DNA from: Actinomycetospora lutea
Lineage (GTDB): Bacteria > Actinomycetota > Actinomycetes > Mycobacteriales > Pseudonocardiaceae
Reading direction: 5' to 3'
DNA: 64,000 nt
Assembly (NCBI RefSeq): GCF_028737205.1
Contig: NZ_JAQZAL010000024.1
Coordinates: 24,357 to 88,356 of the forward strand
Shown here piece by piece: positions 1 to 8,824 of this stretch. Every line of letters starts with the position of its first letter. Positions within the stretch are counted from its first letter, which is position 1. Both the position numbers and the translations under genes were made by a program. The notes beneath the pieces are model-generated. The model was not told the origin of the DNA. It searched no databases and worked only from the letters and a program-made list of their open reading frames with translations.

Positions 1-640
1 AGTCGGTGAAGTAGAGGTCGTTGACCTCCTTGCCGCCCATCGTCTCGATGCCGTGCATCTCGAGCCCGTCGGCGTCGGTGGGCACCATGAACATCGTCAG
101 GCCGTCGTGCTTGCCGCCCTCGGTGGAGGTGCGCGCGACGAGCAGGATGTGCTTCGAGATGTGGGCGTTCGAGCACCACGTCTTCTGGCCGTTGACCACC
201 CAGCCGTTCTCGGTCTTCTCGGCCCTGCAGGTCAGGCCGCCGACGTCGGAGCCCGCGCCCGGCTCGGACATCGAGATCGCCAGCAGCTCGCCGTTGATCA
301 CGTCGCCGAGCAGCTGCTGCTTCTGCTCCTCGGAGCCGCTGCGCTCGAGGGCCGCCGCGGTGATGATCGTCGTCCCGAAGCCGCCGATGGGGATCTGGTG
401 GTACGAGGTCTCCTCGAGGAACACGAGCAGGTCGGTCATCGACCCGCCGGAGCCGCCGTAGGCCTCGGGCAGCGCGATGCCGAGCCAGCCCTGGTCGGCC
501 ATCTTGCGGTAGACCTCCATCGAGTGCGGGCCCTCGGCGGTCAGCTCGTCGCGCCGCGCCTTGTCGGGCACCTCGCGGCGGGCGAACTCCGCGATGGCGT
601 TCGCGAGGTCCTGCTGCTCCTCGGTCAGGGTGACGGGCAT
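1..640 (-). CDS. acyl-CoA dehydrogenase, C-terminus beyond window edge
   Basis: About 213 N-terminal residues of an FAD-dependent acyl-CoA dehydrogenase are visible; the rest lies off the left edge. The start ATG (640-638) follows the downstream-facing GntR gene by only 11 nt, so the two look cotranscribed. The N-terminal helical domain opens MPVTLTEEQQDLANAIAEFA, and the FAD/substrate-binding middle strand is recognisable as AISMSEPGAGSDVGGL, followed by GQKTWCSNA. The family oxidises acyl-CoA thioesters at C2-C3, passing electrons to ETF. The catalytic Glu and C-terminal helices are not in view, so substrate length or branching cannot be judged. The surrounding catabolic genes suggest a degradative role. 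Confidence 0.9.
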   Translation of the reverse strand, partial: MPVTLTEEQQDLANAIAEFARREVPDKARRDELTAEGPHSMEVYRKMADQGWLGIALPEAYGGSGGSMTDLLVFLEETSYHQIPIGGFGTTIITAAALERSGSEEQKQQLLGDVINGELLAISMSEPGAGSDVGGLTCRAEKTENGWVVNGQKTWCSNAHISKHILLVARTSTEGGKHDGLTMFMVPTDADGLEMHGIETMGGKEVNDLYFTD

Positions 641-651
641 CGTCGGTCTCC

Positions 652-1374
652 TCAGCTCTCGTCGAAGAAGCCGACCGCCTCGAGGTGGGCGACGAGCAGG
701 TCGCGTCCGTCGAGGACGTGGCCCTCCATCGCCGCCCGGGCGGTGTCGGCGTCGCCCGACGCGAGCGCGTCGAGCAGCGTGCGGTGGGCCGCGACGGTGG
801 CGGTGCGCCAGGCCTCGCGGTCGGTGTAGAAGCGCGGTGGCAGGTAGTGGGCGGCCCGCCCGACCAGCCAGGCGAGCTTGCGGGCGCCCGCGGCGCGGTT
901 GAGCGTCGCGTGGAAGCGGCGCTCGGCGTCGGCGAGGTCGCCGGTCGGGAGACGACGCCCCGCGGAGCTCGACCCGTCCGGCCCCGCGCCGCCGGTGATG
1001 AGCGCGTCGACCTCGGCCGCCCGGGCCCGCACCGTGGCCAGGCCCTCCGCGCCGATCGACCCGGCCGCCCGGGCCGCGAGCTCCCCGGTGAGCTGCGCCT
1101 GGACGGCGAACAGGTCGACGACGTCGCCCCGGTCCAGCGGCGCGACGACGAACCCGCGGCGGGGCAGCGCGCGCACCATGTCGTCGGCGCGCAGCGCCTG
1201 CAGCGCCTCGCGGACCGGTGTGGGACTGACCCCGAGCTCGACGGCGAGGCGGTCGGGCCGCAGGAACGTGCCCGGGCGCAGCCCGCCGGACAGGATGCGC
1301 TCGCGCAGCTGCAGCGCCACCTGCTCGGGCAGCGCCGGGGCGTCGCCGAGCAGCGCCGTGTCGGACCCGCTCAC
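652..1374 (-). CDS. GntR/FadR-family (FCD) transcriptional regulator
   Basis: 240 aa. Residues ~15-80 form the GntR winged helix-turn-helix (LRPDRLAVELGVSPTPVREA followed by the LQALRADDMV segment). The rest is a helical FCD ligand-binding domain, here interrupted by a short Gly/Ser/Asp-rich insertion (GGAGPDGSSSAG). FCD regulators usually bind carboxylic-acid metabolites and repress neighbouring catabolic genes. It lies directly upstream of the acyl-CoA dehydrogenase on the same strand (gap 11 nt), making that gene the obvious target. A short dyad, ATCC-N4-GGAT, lies just upstream of the start codon (1388-1399) and could mediate autoregulation. The effector is unknown. Confidence 0.88.
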   Translation of the reverse strand: MSGSDTALLGDAPALPEQVALQLRERILSGGLRPGTFLRPDRLAVELGVSPTPVREALQALRADDMVRALPRRGFVVAPLDRGDVVDLFAVQAQLTGELAARAAGSIGAEGLATVRARAAEVDALITGGAGPDGSSSAGRRLPTGDLADAERRFHATLNRAAGARKLAWLVGRAAHYLPPRFYTDREAWRTATVAAHRTLLDALASGDADTARAAMEGHVLDGRDLLVAHLEAVGFFDES

Positions 1375-1387
1375 GACGCCGGACCAT

Positions 1388-1399
1388 ATCCTATGGGAT
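1388..1399. promoter_or_regulatory. candidate GntR operator
   Basis: A short dyad, ATCC-TATG-GGAT, sits 14 nt upstream of the GntR start in an AT-rich island inside otherwise GC-rich DNA. FadR-type GntR proteins bind short dyads near their own promoters. The dyad is only 4+4 bp, so this is a weak inference from position. Confidence 0.25.
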
Positions 1400-1422
1400 T
1401 TGGCGCGGCCAGGCGTCCGGGC

Positions 1423-2736
1423 TCAGGCGGCCGCCTGCGTCGGTTCGCGGGTCCCCGCGCGGCGGACGAGACGGTCGGCGGCCAGGGCGCCGAGACCCGA
1501 GATGAGGGTGATGAGGACGAGGTAGGCCGCCGCGCCGGGCATGCCCAGCGGCGAGGCGAGCAGCAGCGTCGTGAAGATCGGGGCCAGCGCGCCGCCGACG
1601 ATCGCGCCCAGCTGGTAGCCCACCGACGCGCCGCTGTAGCGCACCTCGGTCGGGTAGCACTCGGCGGCGAGGGCCGCGGACGGTCCCCACATCGGCGCCG
1701 ACGCCCAGCGCGCCGCGGCCACGGCGACCGCGATGAGCAGCAGCGACCCGGTCGCCAGCAGCGGCAGGAAGACCGCCGCGACGACCGCCGTGGCGAGGCT
1801 CCCGGCGAGGATCGTGCGGGAGAGGCCCCAGCGGTCCGCGCCCGCGGACACCCAGAGGATCAGCGGCACCTCGAGGACCGCGACGACGAGCACGATCGCG
1901 ATCAGCGGCGCCCGTGGCAGGTCGAGGGCGCTCGTGCCGTACTGGATGGTGTAGGTCGCGGCCATGTAGCCGATGCCCGTGATGCCGGTGAACATCGCGA
2001 TGCCGCACAGCACCTGCGGGAAGTGGTGGCGCAGCACCGACGCCAGCGGCAGCGCCATCGACCCGGCGCGGCGCACGGCCACGAACTCCGAGCTCTCCTC
2101 GATGCGCAGCCGCACCCAGAGCCCGACGAGCACGAGGACGGCGCTGAGCAGGAACGGGATGCGCCAGCCCCACGTCGAGAACGCCTCGGCCGGCATGGCG
2201 GCGGCGAGCACCAGGAAGATCGCGTTCGAGGCGATGAGCCCGATCGGCACCCCGAGCTGCGGGAAGCTGCCGTAGAAGGCGCGCTTCGACTCCGGCGCGT
2301 GCTCCACCGAGATCAGCACCGCGCCGCCCCACTCGCCGCCGACCGCGAAGCCCTGGACGAGGCGCAGCACGACGAGCAGGACGGGGGCCAGCGCCCCGAT
2401 GGTGGCGTAGGTCGGGAGGACACCGATGAGCGTCGTCGCGACGCCCATCGTCACCAGCGTCGTGACCAGCGTGGCCTTGCGCCCGATGCGGTCGCCGAGG
2501 TGCCCGAACACGACCCCGCCGATGGGTCGGGCGACGAAGCCGACGGCGAACGTGGCGAACGCGGCGAGCGTGCCGGTGAACGTCGAGGTCTTCGGGAAGA
2601 ACTGCGGCGCGAACACCGTCACGGCCGCGAGGCCGTAGATGTAGAAGTCGTACCACTCGATCGACGTGCCCACGAGGCTCGCGAGGGCGACCTTGCGGAC
2701 CTCGCGGCCGGAGCGGGTGGGGGTCTCGTCGGCCAT
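1423..2736 (-). CDS. MFS transporter, metabolite:H+ symporter (MHS) family
   Basis: 437 aa integral membrane protein with about 12 hydrophobic segments. It shows the MHS N-terminus (ASLVGTSIEWYDFYIYG) and the loop 2-3 MFS signature (GHLGDRIGRKATL). MHS members (ShiA, ProP, PcaK-like) import organic acids or zwitterions with protons. The ATG at 2736 is preceded by GGAGGG. An IclR regulator lies immediately upstream (gap 14 nt to its stop), suggesting an IclR-controlled uptake operon. The substrate cannot be told from sequence; an aromatic or small carboxylic acid is plausible from the neighbourhood. Confidence 0.9.
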   Translation of the reverse strand: MADETPTRSGREVRKVALASLVGTSIEWYDFYIYGLAAVTVFAPQFFPKTSTFTGTLAAFATFAVGFVARPIGGVVFGHLGDRIGRKATLVTTLVTMGVATTLIGVLPTYATIGALAPVLLVVLRLVQGFAVGGEWGGAVLISVEHAPESKRAFYGSFPQLGVPIGLIASNAIFLVLAAAMPAEAFSTWGWRIPFLLSAVLVLVGLWVRLRIEESSEFVAVRRAGSMALPLASVLRHHFPQVLCGIAMFTGITGIGYMAATYTIQYGTSALDLPRAPLIAIVLVVAVLEVPLILWVSAGADRWGLSRTILAGSLATAVVAAVFLPLLATGSLLLIAVAVAAARWASAPMWGPSAALAAECYPTEVRYSGASVGYQLGAIVGGALAPIFTTLLLASPLGMPGAAAYLVLITLISGLGALAADRLVRRAGTREPTQAAA

Positions 2737-2750
2737 GGTGGCCCTCCGGG

Positions 2751-3545
2751 TCAGTGGGTTCGGCGCCGGCGACCGGCGGCCAGGGCGTGGGAGACACCGG
2801 CGGCGCTCGTGCGCACGAGCGGGGCGAGGACGGACACCGGTGGGTTGCCGTGGTGGGCGACGACCGACAGGGCGGCCACGATCTCGCCCGAGGCGTCGCG
2901 GATCGGGGCGGCGACCGACGTGGCGTCGTCGGTGATCTGGCGCTCGCTGACGGCGTAGCCGCGGGTCCGGATCGCGGCGAGCATCTCCCGGACCCGCACG
3001 GGGTCGGTCAGCGTGTAGGGCGTGTGGCGGGTGAACGGGCCCTCGAGGACGCGCTCGACCACGGCGGCCGGGGCGTGCGCGAGCAGCACCAGCCCGACGC
3101 CGGTCGCCGTCATCGCCCACCGCCCGCCGACGCGGGTGAGCACGCCGACCGCGCGCGTGCCGGCGAGGCGCTCGACGAAGACGATCTCGTCGTCCTCGCG
3201 CACCGCGAGCTGGACGTTCTCGCGGGTCACCGCGCAGAGGTCCTCGAGGTAGGGCAGCGCCCGCTCGCGCAGCCCCGGGCCGCGCGGCGCCAGCGCGCCG
3301 ACCTCCCAGAGCCGCAGCCCGACCTGGTAGCGGCCGTTGGTGTCGCGCTCCACCGCGCCCCAGGTCTCGAGCTCGGCGACGAGGCGGTGGGCGGTGGACA
3401 GCGGCACCCCCGAGCGGCGGGAGATCTCGCTGAGCGTCAGCGTCGGGCGGTCGTCGGAGAACGCCTCGAGCAGGCGCAGTGCCCGGGCCACGACCGGCCC
3501 CGTCGACACACGCTCCGATCGGTCGACGGCGTGCGTGACCGTCAT
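2751..3545 (-). CDS. IclR-family transcriptional regulator
   Basis: 264 aa from the ATG at 3545, chosen because GGAGGG lies 7 nt upstream; a GTG-type extension to 3611 is possible but lacks a ribosome site. Residues ~15-75 form the IclR winged HTH (LSEISRRSGVPLSTAHRLVA). The C-terminal GAF-like effector domain has the usual ITDDATSVAAPIRDASGEIV block. IclR proteins control catabolic and transport genes in response to small aromatic or carboxylic effectors. Its stop is 14 nt from the MHS transporter start, so the two likely form one transcript. Confidence 0.9.
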   Translation of the reverse strand: MTVTHAVDRSERVSTGPVVARALRLLEAFSDDRPTLTLSEISRRSGVPLSTAHRLVAELETWGAVERDTNGRYQVGLRLWEVGALAPRGPGLRERALPYLEDLCAVTRENVQLAVREDDEIVFVERLAGTRAVGVLTRVGGRWAMTATGVGLVLLAHAPAAVVERVLEGPFTRHTPYTLTDPVRVREMLAAIRTRGYAVSERQITDDATSVAAPIRDASGEIVAALSVVAHHGNPPVSVLAPLVRTSAAGVSHALAAGRRRRTH

Positions 3546-3645
3546 GGACCCTCCGGTGACGTCGGCGGCACGGATCGGGAGAGTGTGCGGCGCGTCACGC
3601 GCTGTACCCAACAGCGGTTTCCGGATGCCGGAAGCCCGAGGTGGG

Positions 3646-4820
3646 TCAGGCGGGCACCAGCCGGACGGGGACCGTGGCGAACCCGCGCAGCCAGTTCGAC
3701 AGCCGCGGCTGCGACTCCCCCGTCGGCTCGAGCCGCGCGACCCGGCGCGCGAGGGCCCCGAGCAGCGCCTCGGCCTCCATGCGCGCGATCACCTGGCCGA
3801 CGCAGTTGTGCACGCCGGCGCCGAAGGCGGTGTGGCCGGCGGTGCGCCGGTGCAGGTCGAACGCGTCGGGCGCGTCCCACCGGCGCGGGTCACGGTTGGC
3901 GGCACCGAGCATGAGCAGCAGCTTCTCGTCGGCGCCGATCGTGGCGTCCCCGAGCGTGACCTCGCGCGTCGCCGTCCGCCCGATCACCGGGCTCGGCGTG
4001 TGGAGGCGCAGGCCCTCCTCGAACGCCGCCCGCGCGAGGCCGGGTCGGCGTGCAGCGCCGCCCACTGCTCGGGGCGCCGCGCGAGCTCGTGCACCACCGA
4101 GCCCAGCGCGAGGATCGTCGTGTCGATCCCCGCGGACAGGAACGACCGCACGAGCAGCGCGGCGTCGTCGGCGCCGATGTCGCCCGCCTGCGCGTAGGCG
4201 TAGATCGCCGCGCCGATCCCGTCGTCGGAGAGCGCCTCGCGCCGGACCTGCCAGGTCACGTACTCCCGCGCCCCGCCGGCCCGCCGTTCGGCCTCGGCGC
4301 GCAACGTGTTGTGCGGTCCCATCGACTCGAAGTTCAGCGCGGCGTAGGGCAGCAGGTGCTCGCGGCCCTCGGGGGCCATGCCGACCGCGTCGGGCAGGAC
4401 GGTCATCGGGAAGCGCTCGGCCAGCGCCGTCGCCGCGTCGACCTCGCCGGCCGCCACCGCGTCGTCCACGACCTCGGCGGCCACGGCCGCGAACCGGGCC
4501 TCCAGGTCGGCGAGTGCGCGCGGCGCGAGCACCCGGTTCATCACCCGGCGCGCGGCGGTGTGCGCGGGCGGGTCGGCGTCGAGCAGCACGCTCGGGGGGC
4601 GCCACCCCTCGCCGCGGCGGATGTCGGCGAGCCCCGTGCCGGCCGCCGACGACCACGTCTCCCAGTCGCGGAAGACCCCGGCCACCTCGGTGTGCCGCCC
4701 GGTCGCCCACACCCCGTGCGCGGGCAGCCGGACCGCCGGCGCGGCCTCCCGGATCGCGGTGTCGGCGGGGACCGGGTCGGCGAGGACGTCGAGGGCGAAG
4801 GGGTCGACGTCGAGCTCCAC
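3646..4820 (-). pseudogene. cytochrome P450 split by a single-base frameshift
   Basis: Two overlapping reading frames together give one typical ~391-residue bacterial P450. The first frame (start GTG at 4820) carries the N-terminal half and the I-helix LSAGIDTTILALGS. It then runs out of frame at the sequence coding HADPA. The second frame carries the K-helix ExxR (FEEGLRLHTP) and the heme loop FGAGVHNCVGQ with the cysteine ligand. Inserting one base near 4036-4044 (GCC-TC to GCC-CTC on the coding strand) restores HADP-LARAAFEEGLR. Without repair the protein lacks ExxR and heme ligand and would be inactive. It may be a real pseudogene or a sequencing error in a GC run. A second, intact P450 lies at 11995-13182. 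Confidence 0.85.
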
Positions 4821-4882
4821 GCGCTCATCGGACCACGGTCGGGCGCCCGCCGGGACGCCCGTCCCGCATGCCGGCAGACGCG

Positions 4883-6094
4883 CTACCCGTCGTCGTCCCC
4901 GGCGACGAGCGCGAGGCCCAGGAGCAGGCGGTCGCGGGCGTCGGCGGGACGCCGCCCGGTGAGCGCCTCGAGGCGGGCGAGCCGGTACATGACGGTGTTG
5001 CGGTGGCAGTACAGCGCGGTGGCGGCGTGCGACGGCGAGCCGTCGGCGTCGAGCACCGCGCGCAGGGTCGCGAGCAGGGTGCCGCGCTCCGCGGCGGGCA
5101 GGTCGAGCAGGTCGCCGAGCGCGGCGCGGCGCAGGCGGGGCACGAGGTCGGCGGCCTCGGCGAGCAGGGCCTCGGGGAGCCGGTCGTCCAGGTCGGCGAC
5201 GGCGCCCACGCCCGCCGGGAGCGTCCGGGCGGCCAGGCGGGCCCAGCGGTGGGCGACGTCGAGCTGACCGAGGCCGGGCACGGGTGGGGAGACGCCCACC
5301 GGTCCGGTCGCCTCCGGCTGCAGGGCCGCGACGACGTCACCCGCGCTCGCGGCACCGACCACGACACCCACGAGCTCCGCCGACCGGACGTGCCAGAACG
5401 CGCCGGCGAGCGCCTCGCCGGTGGGCAGCGGATCGTCGCCGCTCGACCGGGTCGAGCCCCGCTCCGCGCCGTCCCCGGCGGGAGCGACGACGCAGACGAC
5501 GGGGGCCTCGGGGTCGACGTCGAGCAGGCGTGCGGCGTCGAGGGCCCACGCGGGCTCGTGGCCGCGCCCGGCGAGCAGGCCCTCGAGCACGGCCCAGCGC
5601 CGGCCGATCTCCACACCGCGCAGGCGGGTCTCCTCGCGGCGGTAGGCGTCGACGAGGCGGTCGGAGCTCGCGTCGAGGATCCGCCACACGTCGTCGGCGA
5701 CCACCAGCAGCGCGCCGTCGTGCACACCCGCGAAGCGCTCGCTCGACACGACCCGCATCCGCTCCCAGACGAGCCGGCCGCACTGGCGGTAGGCACGCAG
5801 CACGACCTCGAGCGGCACGCCCTGCCGCGCCCGGCGCCGGCCGGCGTCGACCGTCAGCGCGCCCGCGTCGACGTCGGGCGGGAGGTCGCCGGCGAGCTGG
5901 GTGAGCAGACGCTCCAGGCTCGCGCGGCACGTGGCGCGCAGGTCGTCGTGCACCGGGACACCCAGCGCGCCGTACACGTCCTCGCGCTCGAGGATGCGCG
6001 CGGTGAGCCGGTCGGCGAGGTCGTCGACCTCCTCGAGCAGCGCCCGGCACAGCACCGTCAGCGAGTCCCGGGCCGTGTCAGCGGGCGCCACCAT
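4883..6094 (-). CDS. PucR/CdaR-type transcriptional regulator
   Basis: 403 aa from the ATG at 6094. The N-terminal ~180 residues are a helical RsbRD/sensor-like domain, the middle is a GGDEF-related degenerate region, and the last ~60 residues carry the PucR-type HTH (LYCHRNTVMYRLARLEALTG). This family activates purine, sugar-diacid or aromatic catabolic genes. It faces the P450 gene on the same strand with a 62-nt gap and is a candidate regulator of it. The effector is not identifiable. Confidence 0.85.
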   Translation of the reverse strand: MVAPADTARDSLTVLCRALLEEVDDLADRLTARILEREDVYGALGVPVHDDLRATCRASLERLLTQLAGDLPPDVDAGALTVDAGRRRARQGVPLEVVLRAYRQCGRLVWERMRVVSSERFAGVHDGALLVVADDVWRILDASSDRLVDAYRREETRLRGVEIGRRWAVLEGLLAGRGHEPAWALDAARLLDVDPEAPVVCVVAPAGDGAERGSTRSSGDDPLPTGEALAGAFWHVRSAELVGVVVGAASAGDVVAALQPEATGPVGVSPPVPGLGQLDVAHRWARLAARTLPAGVGAVADLDDRLPEALLAEAADLVPRLRRAALGDLLDLPAAERGTLLATLRAVLDADGSPSHAATALYCHRNTVMYRLARLEALTGRRPADARDRLLLGLALVAGDDDG

Positions 6095-6132
6095 CGGCAG
6101 AGCATGCCGTGCCCGGCGCCCTGCGGTCCACG

Positions 6133-6465
6133 TCACGTCTTGTGCTGGGCGCCCACCTTCGCCGGCTTCCCCCGCCACGCCAGCGACCGGGCGTCGAGCC
6201 CGCGCAGCAGCGGATCGCCCTCGGCGAGCAACCGCTCCCCCTGCGCCACGGCGTGGGCGAGGCGGTCGTCGTCGAGCTGGCGGTACGCGGCGCCGGCGCG
6301 ACGGTCGAGCACGTCGTACCAGCAGGCGCCCACCGCGTCGTCGAGGAGCACGCGCCCGAAGCAGTGGTCGTGGCGCAGCACCCACCGGTCCCGGGCGGCC
6401 GCGGCGGGCAGCTCGCGGTCGACGAGCTCGCGGTAGCGGGCCAGGAGCGCCTCGCGGTCGACCAT
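6133..6465 (-). CDS. conserved hypothetical protein
   Basis: 110 aa, start ATG at 6465. No family recognised with confidence. The sequence is acidic and helical with an aromatic centre (HDHCFGRVLLDDAVGACWYD) and no signal peptide or membrane segment. It follows the coiled-coil gene by 2 nt on the same strand, so the three genes 7587-6133 likely form one operon and this protein may act with the CsbD-like and coiled-coil proteins. Function unknown. Confidence 0.7.
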   Translation of the reverse strand: MVDREALLARYRELVDRELPAAAARDRWVLRHDHCFGRVLLDDAVGACWYDVLDRRAGAAYRQLDDDRLAHAVAQGERLLAEGDPLLRGLDARSLAWRGKPAKVGAQHKT

Positions 6466-6467
6466 GG

Positions 6468-7079
6468 TCAGCGCCGCCGCCCGGCCTCGTCCGCCGCCTC
6501 GGCGAGCTCGAGGGCCTCGGCCTTCTTCTCCGCGGCCTCGCGCTCGGCGACGACCGCCTCGGACTCCTCCTGCACCCGCGTGCGGCGCGCCTCCCGGGCG
6601 TGCTCGTCGATGCGCTCGTGGGCCGTCGCCTCGTCGCGCGCGGCCTGCTCCTTGCGCTGCCGCTCGCGTTCCTGCGCCTGCTGCTCGCGCTGCCGGCGCT
6701 CCTGCTCGAGGCGCTGCTCCTGCTCGACGGTCTGCTCGCGCACCTGCTCGCGCTGCTGCTGGTCGCGCTCGCGGCGCTGCGCCAGCCGGTCGTCGGCCAC
6801 CTCGCGCCGGGCGTCCGCGGCCCGGTCCCGCTCCGCGGCGGCGCTGCGGCGCTGCACGCGGGCGTCCTGCCGGTGCCCCTGCGCGGCCAGCTCGGGGTCG
6901 CCGAGCACCGAGCCGAGGATCCCGCGCACGGTGGCCTCGACGCTGTCGAAGGCCAGGGTCGGCCCGAACTCGCGGTTGCCGCCGTTGCCGGTCACCTGGG
7001 CGAGCAGGTCGACCGGGACCCGGGCCACCCCGAACCCCAGCGACACGACCGTGCGGGGCACTCCTGCCAGCGGCGCCAT
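6468..7079 (-). CDS. highly charged coiled-coil protein
   Basis: 203 aa. Residues 1-65 form a small globular head (PLAGVPRTVVSLGFGVARVP at the N-terminus). Residues ~65-200 are almost uninterrupted Glu/Gln/Arg/Ala heptad-like repeat, predicting a long coiled coil. Database-style names such as IF2-family protein attached to relatives reflect low complexity rather than function. It sits between the CsbD-like gene (1-nt gap) and the 110-aa gene (2-nt gap), so translation is probably coupled. A structural or stress-protective role is inference only. Confidence 0.7.
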   Translation of the reverse strand: MAPLAGVPRTVVSLGFGVARVPVDLLAQVTGNGGNREFGPTLAFDSVEATVRGILGSVLGDPELAAQGHRQDARVQRRSAAAERDRAADARREVADDRLAQRRERDQQQREQVREQTVEQEQRLEQERRQREQQAQERERQRKEQAARDEATAHERIDEHAREARRTRVQEESEAVVAEREAAEKKAEALELAEAADEAGRRR

Positions 7080-7080
7080 C

Positions 7081-7587
7081 TCAGCTCTCCTCCACGTTCT
7101 CGATCGCCCGGGCGTCGTGACGCGCCTGCTCGGCCCGGACCTCCTCGTCCCGGGCGCGCGCCTCGGCGGCGGTGCGCTCGCGCACGGCGTCCGCCTCGTC
7201 GCGGCGCAGCTCCTGCTCGCGCGCCTGCGCGACCTGCTCGGTGGCCTGCCGGCGCGACGCGGTGTCCTGCGCGGCCCGCTGCTGCTCGGCCTGCCGGTCG
7301 CGCTCGGCGCGCTCCTCGCGCGCGGCGGTCGCGTCCTGCGCGGCCAACCGCTCGCGCTCGACCGCCAGCTCCTCCTCCCGGGCCCGCGCCTCGGCCTCCT
7401 CGCGCTTCTGCTGCGCGAACTCGTCGGCGCGCTCGGCCTCCTTGGCCGCGTCGGCCTTCTCCTGCTGCAGCTCGCCCTCGGCCCGCAGGTCCTGGTTGTC
7501 GGTGATCGCTCCGGCCGCCTGCTTGACGGCGCCGGCGACGCGCTGCCCCGCGCGCGCCGCCTTGGTGGACTCCCCGGGGTCGGCCAT
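7081..7587 (-). CDS. CsbD-like stress protein with coiled-coil extension
   Basis: 168 aa. Residues ~12-50 resemble the CsbD general-stress domain (RVAGAVKQAAGAITDNQDLR then AEGELQQEKADAAKEAE). The remaining ~115 residues are an Arg/Glu/Ala-rich predicted coiled coil, unlike classical CsbD proteins, which are only ~65 aa. The start ATG at 7587 is preceded by GGAGGAG. It heads an apparent three-gene operon with two further unknown proteins. CsbD proteins are induced by sigmaB-type stress in Gram-positives; the role here is unproven. Confidence 0.7.
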   Translation of the reverse strand: MADPGESTKAARAGQRVAGAVKQAAGAITDNQDLRAEGELQQEKADAAKEAERADEFAQQKREEAEARAREEELAVERERLAAQDATAAREERAERDRQAEQQRAAQDTASRRQATEQVAQAREQELRRDEADAVRERTAAEARARDEEVRAEQARHDARAIENVEES

Positions 7588-7711
7588 GGGCTCCTCCTGC
7601 TCGAACGGCTTCCGGGCGCGCTGGTACCCGATCCGTCCGGCGGTCGATCACCGCGGCCACGTGCTCCCCGCGGGCGGTGCGCGACCTCGGGGCCGCGACG
7701 GCGAGGGCCCG

Positions 7712-7755
7712 ACCGTCACTGCACCGTCACTGCACCGTCACTGCACCGTCACTGC
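7712..7755. repeat. four perfect 11-bp tandem repeats
   Basis: The unit ACCGTCACTGC is repeated four times without mismatch (7712-7722, 7723-7733, 7734-7744, 7745-7755). The array overlaps the stop codon of the MetE-like gene (TGA in the unit on the minus strand) and lies ~125 bp upstream of the CsbD-like gene. The 11-bp period is about one helical turn, so the units fall on one DNA face, as in cooperative regulator sites. It could equally be a slippage-prone minisatellite. Confidence 0.9.
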
Positions 7756-8813
7756 GGCGTCGGCACGCCCTCCCCGCCCGAGCGGAGCTCCGCGCGCAGG
7801 CGCTTCGCCGCGTCGGCGAGCGAGCGCATCTTGCCGAACGCCGCGTCGCGCGGCAGGTACTTCAGCCCGCAGTCGGGGGCGAGCACGAGCTGCTCGGGCG
7901 GGATGCGCTCGAACGCCCGGCGCGCGCGGGACGCGACCACCCCCGGGCTCTCCACGGCCGGGTCCGACAGGTCGAGCACCCCGAGGATGATCGTCTTGTC
8001 GGTGAGGTCGGTCAGCACCCCCAGGTCGAGGCCGGACTGCGCGGTCTCGATCGAGATCTGCTTCACCGGCGAGCCGGCGAGCTCGGGCAGGAACGAGTAG
8101 CCCTCGGGGCGCTCGTGGATGATCGCCGCGTAGCCGAAGCAGATGTGCACCGCGGTGGTGCCGGTGACCCCTTCCAGGGCGGCGTTCAGCGCCTCGAGCC
8201 CGTAGGCGCGTGCCGCGTCGGGCCGGGCCTGCATGTAGGGCTCGTCGATCTGCACGACGTCCGCGCCCGCGGCGAACAGGTCGCGGATCTCGGCGTTGAC
8301 CGCGGCGGCGTAGGCCATGGCCGCCGCCCCCGGGTCGCCGTAGTGGTCGTCCTGGGCCTGCTGGGACATGGTGAACGGGCCCGGCACGGTCATCTTGATC
8401 GTGTGGTCGGTCGCCGCGCGCAGGAAGTGCAGGTCGTCGACCTGGATCGGCCGCGGGCGGCTGATCGGCCCGGTGATGCGCGGGACCGGGTTGGGGTGGC
8501 CGCTGCGGTCCAGCGCGGTGCCGGGGTTGTCGACGTCGACGCCCTCGAGCGCGGTGGCGAAGTGGTTCGAGTAGCTCTCCCGGCGGATCTCGCCGTCGGT
8601 GAGGACGTCGAGCCCCGCCCGCTCCTGCGCGCGGACCGCCAGCAGCGTCGCGTCGTCCTGCGCCTGCTCGAGCAGCTCCGGCGCCACCCGCCACAGCTCC
8701 TTGGCGCGCACCCGGGGCGGGAACCGGTCGGCGAGCCGGGCGCGGTCGATGAGCCAGTCGGGCTGGGCGTAGCTGCCGACGAGCGAGGTCGGCAGGAGGG
8801 GGAGCGTCGCCAT
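7749..8813 (-). CDS. MetE-like (UROD/MetE superfamily) methyltransferase-type protein
   Basis: 354 aa with the fold of the C-terminal catalytic half of cobalamin-independent methionine synthase. Putative Zn ligands are visible as VHICFGY (His-x-Cys) and APDCGLKYL (Cys), together with VQIDEPYMQAR. It lacks the N-terminal half of true MetE, so it belongs to the short branch used for core methyl transfer or epoxyalkane:CoM-like thiol transfer. It lies 11 nt after the intradiol dioxygenase gene on the same strand, the last gene of a tight operon, so a catabolic methyl- or thiol-transfer role is more likely than methionine synthesis. The substrate is unknown. Confidence 0.8.
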   Translation of the reverse strand: MATLPLLPTSLVGSYAQPDWLIDRARLADRFPPRVRAKELWRVAPELLEQAQDDATLLAVRAQERAGLDVLTDGEIRRESYSNHFATALEGVDVDNPGTALDRSGHPNPVPRITGPISRPRPIQVDDLHFLRAATDHTIKMTVPGPFTMSQQAQDDHYGDPGAAAMAYAAAVNAEIRDLFAAGADVVQIDEPYMQARPDAARAYGLEALNAALEGVTGTTAVHICFGYAAIIHERPEGYSFLPELAGSPVKQISIETAQSGLDLGVLTDLTDKTIILGVLDLSDPAVESPGVVASRARRAFERIPPEQLVLAPDCGLKYLPRDAAFGKMRSLADAAKRLRAELRSGGEGVPTPQ

Positions 8814-8824
8814 CAGGGGTCCTC

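Noticed and set aside
685..2958. A 757-codon plus-strand open frame
   Set aside because: It is antisense to the GntR, MHS and IclR genes, is Arg/Asp/Gly-rich with no family resemblance, and has no ribosome site.
7712..7755. Tandem repeats considered as a CRISPR array
   Set aside because: Units are 11 bp and directly adjacent with no spacers, and no cas genes are present.
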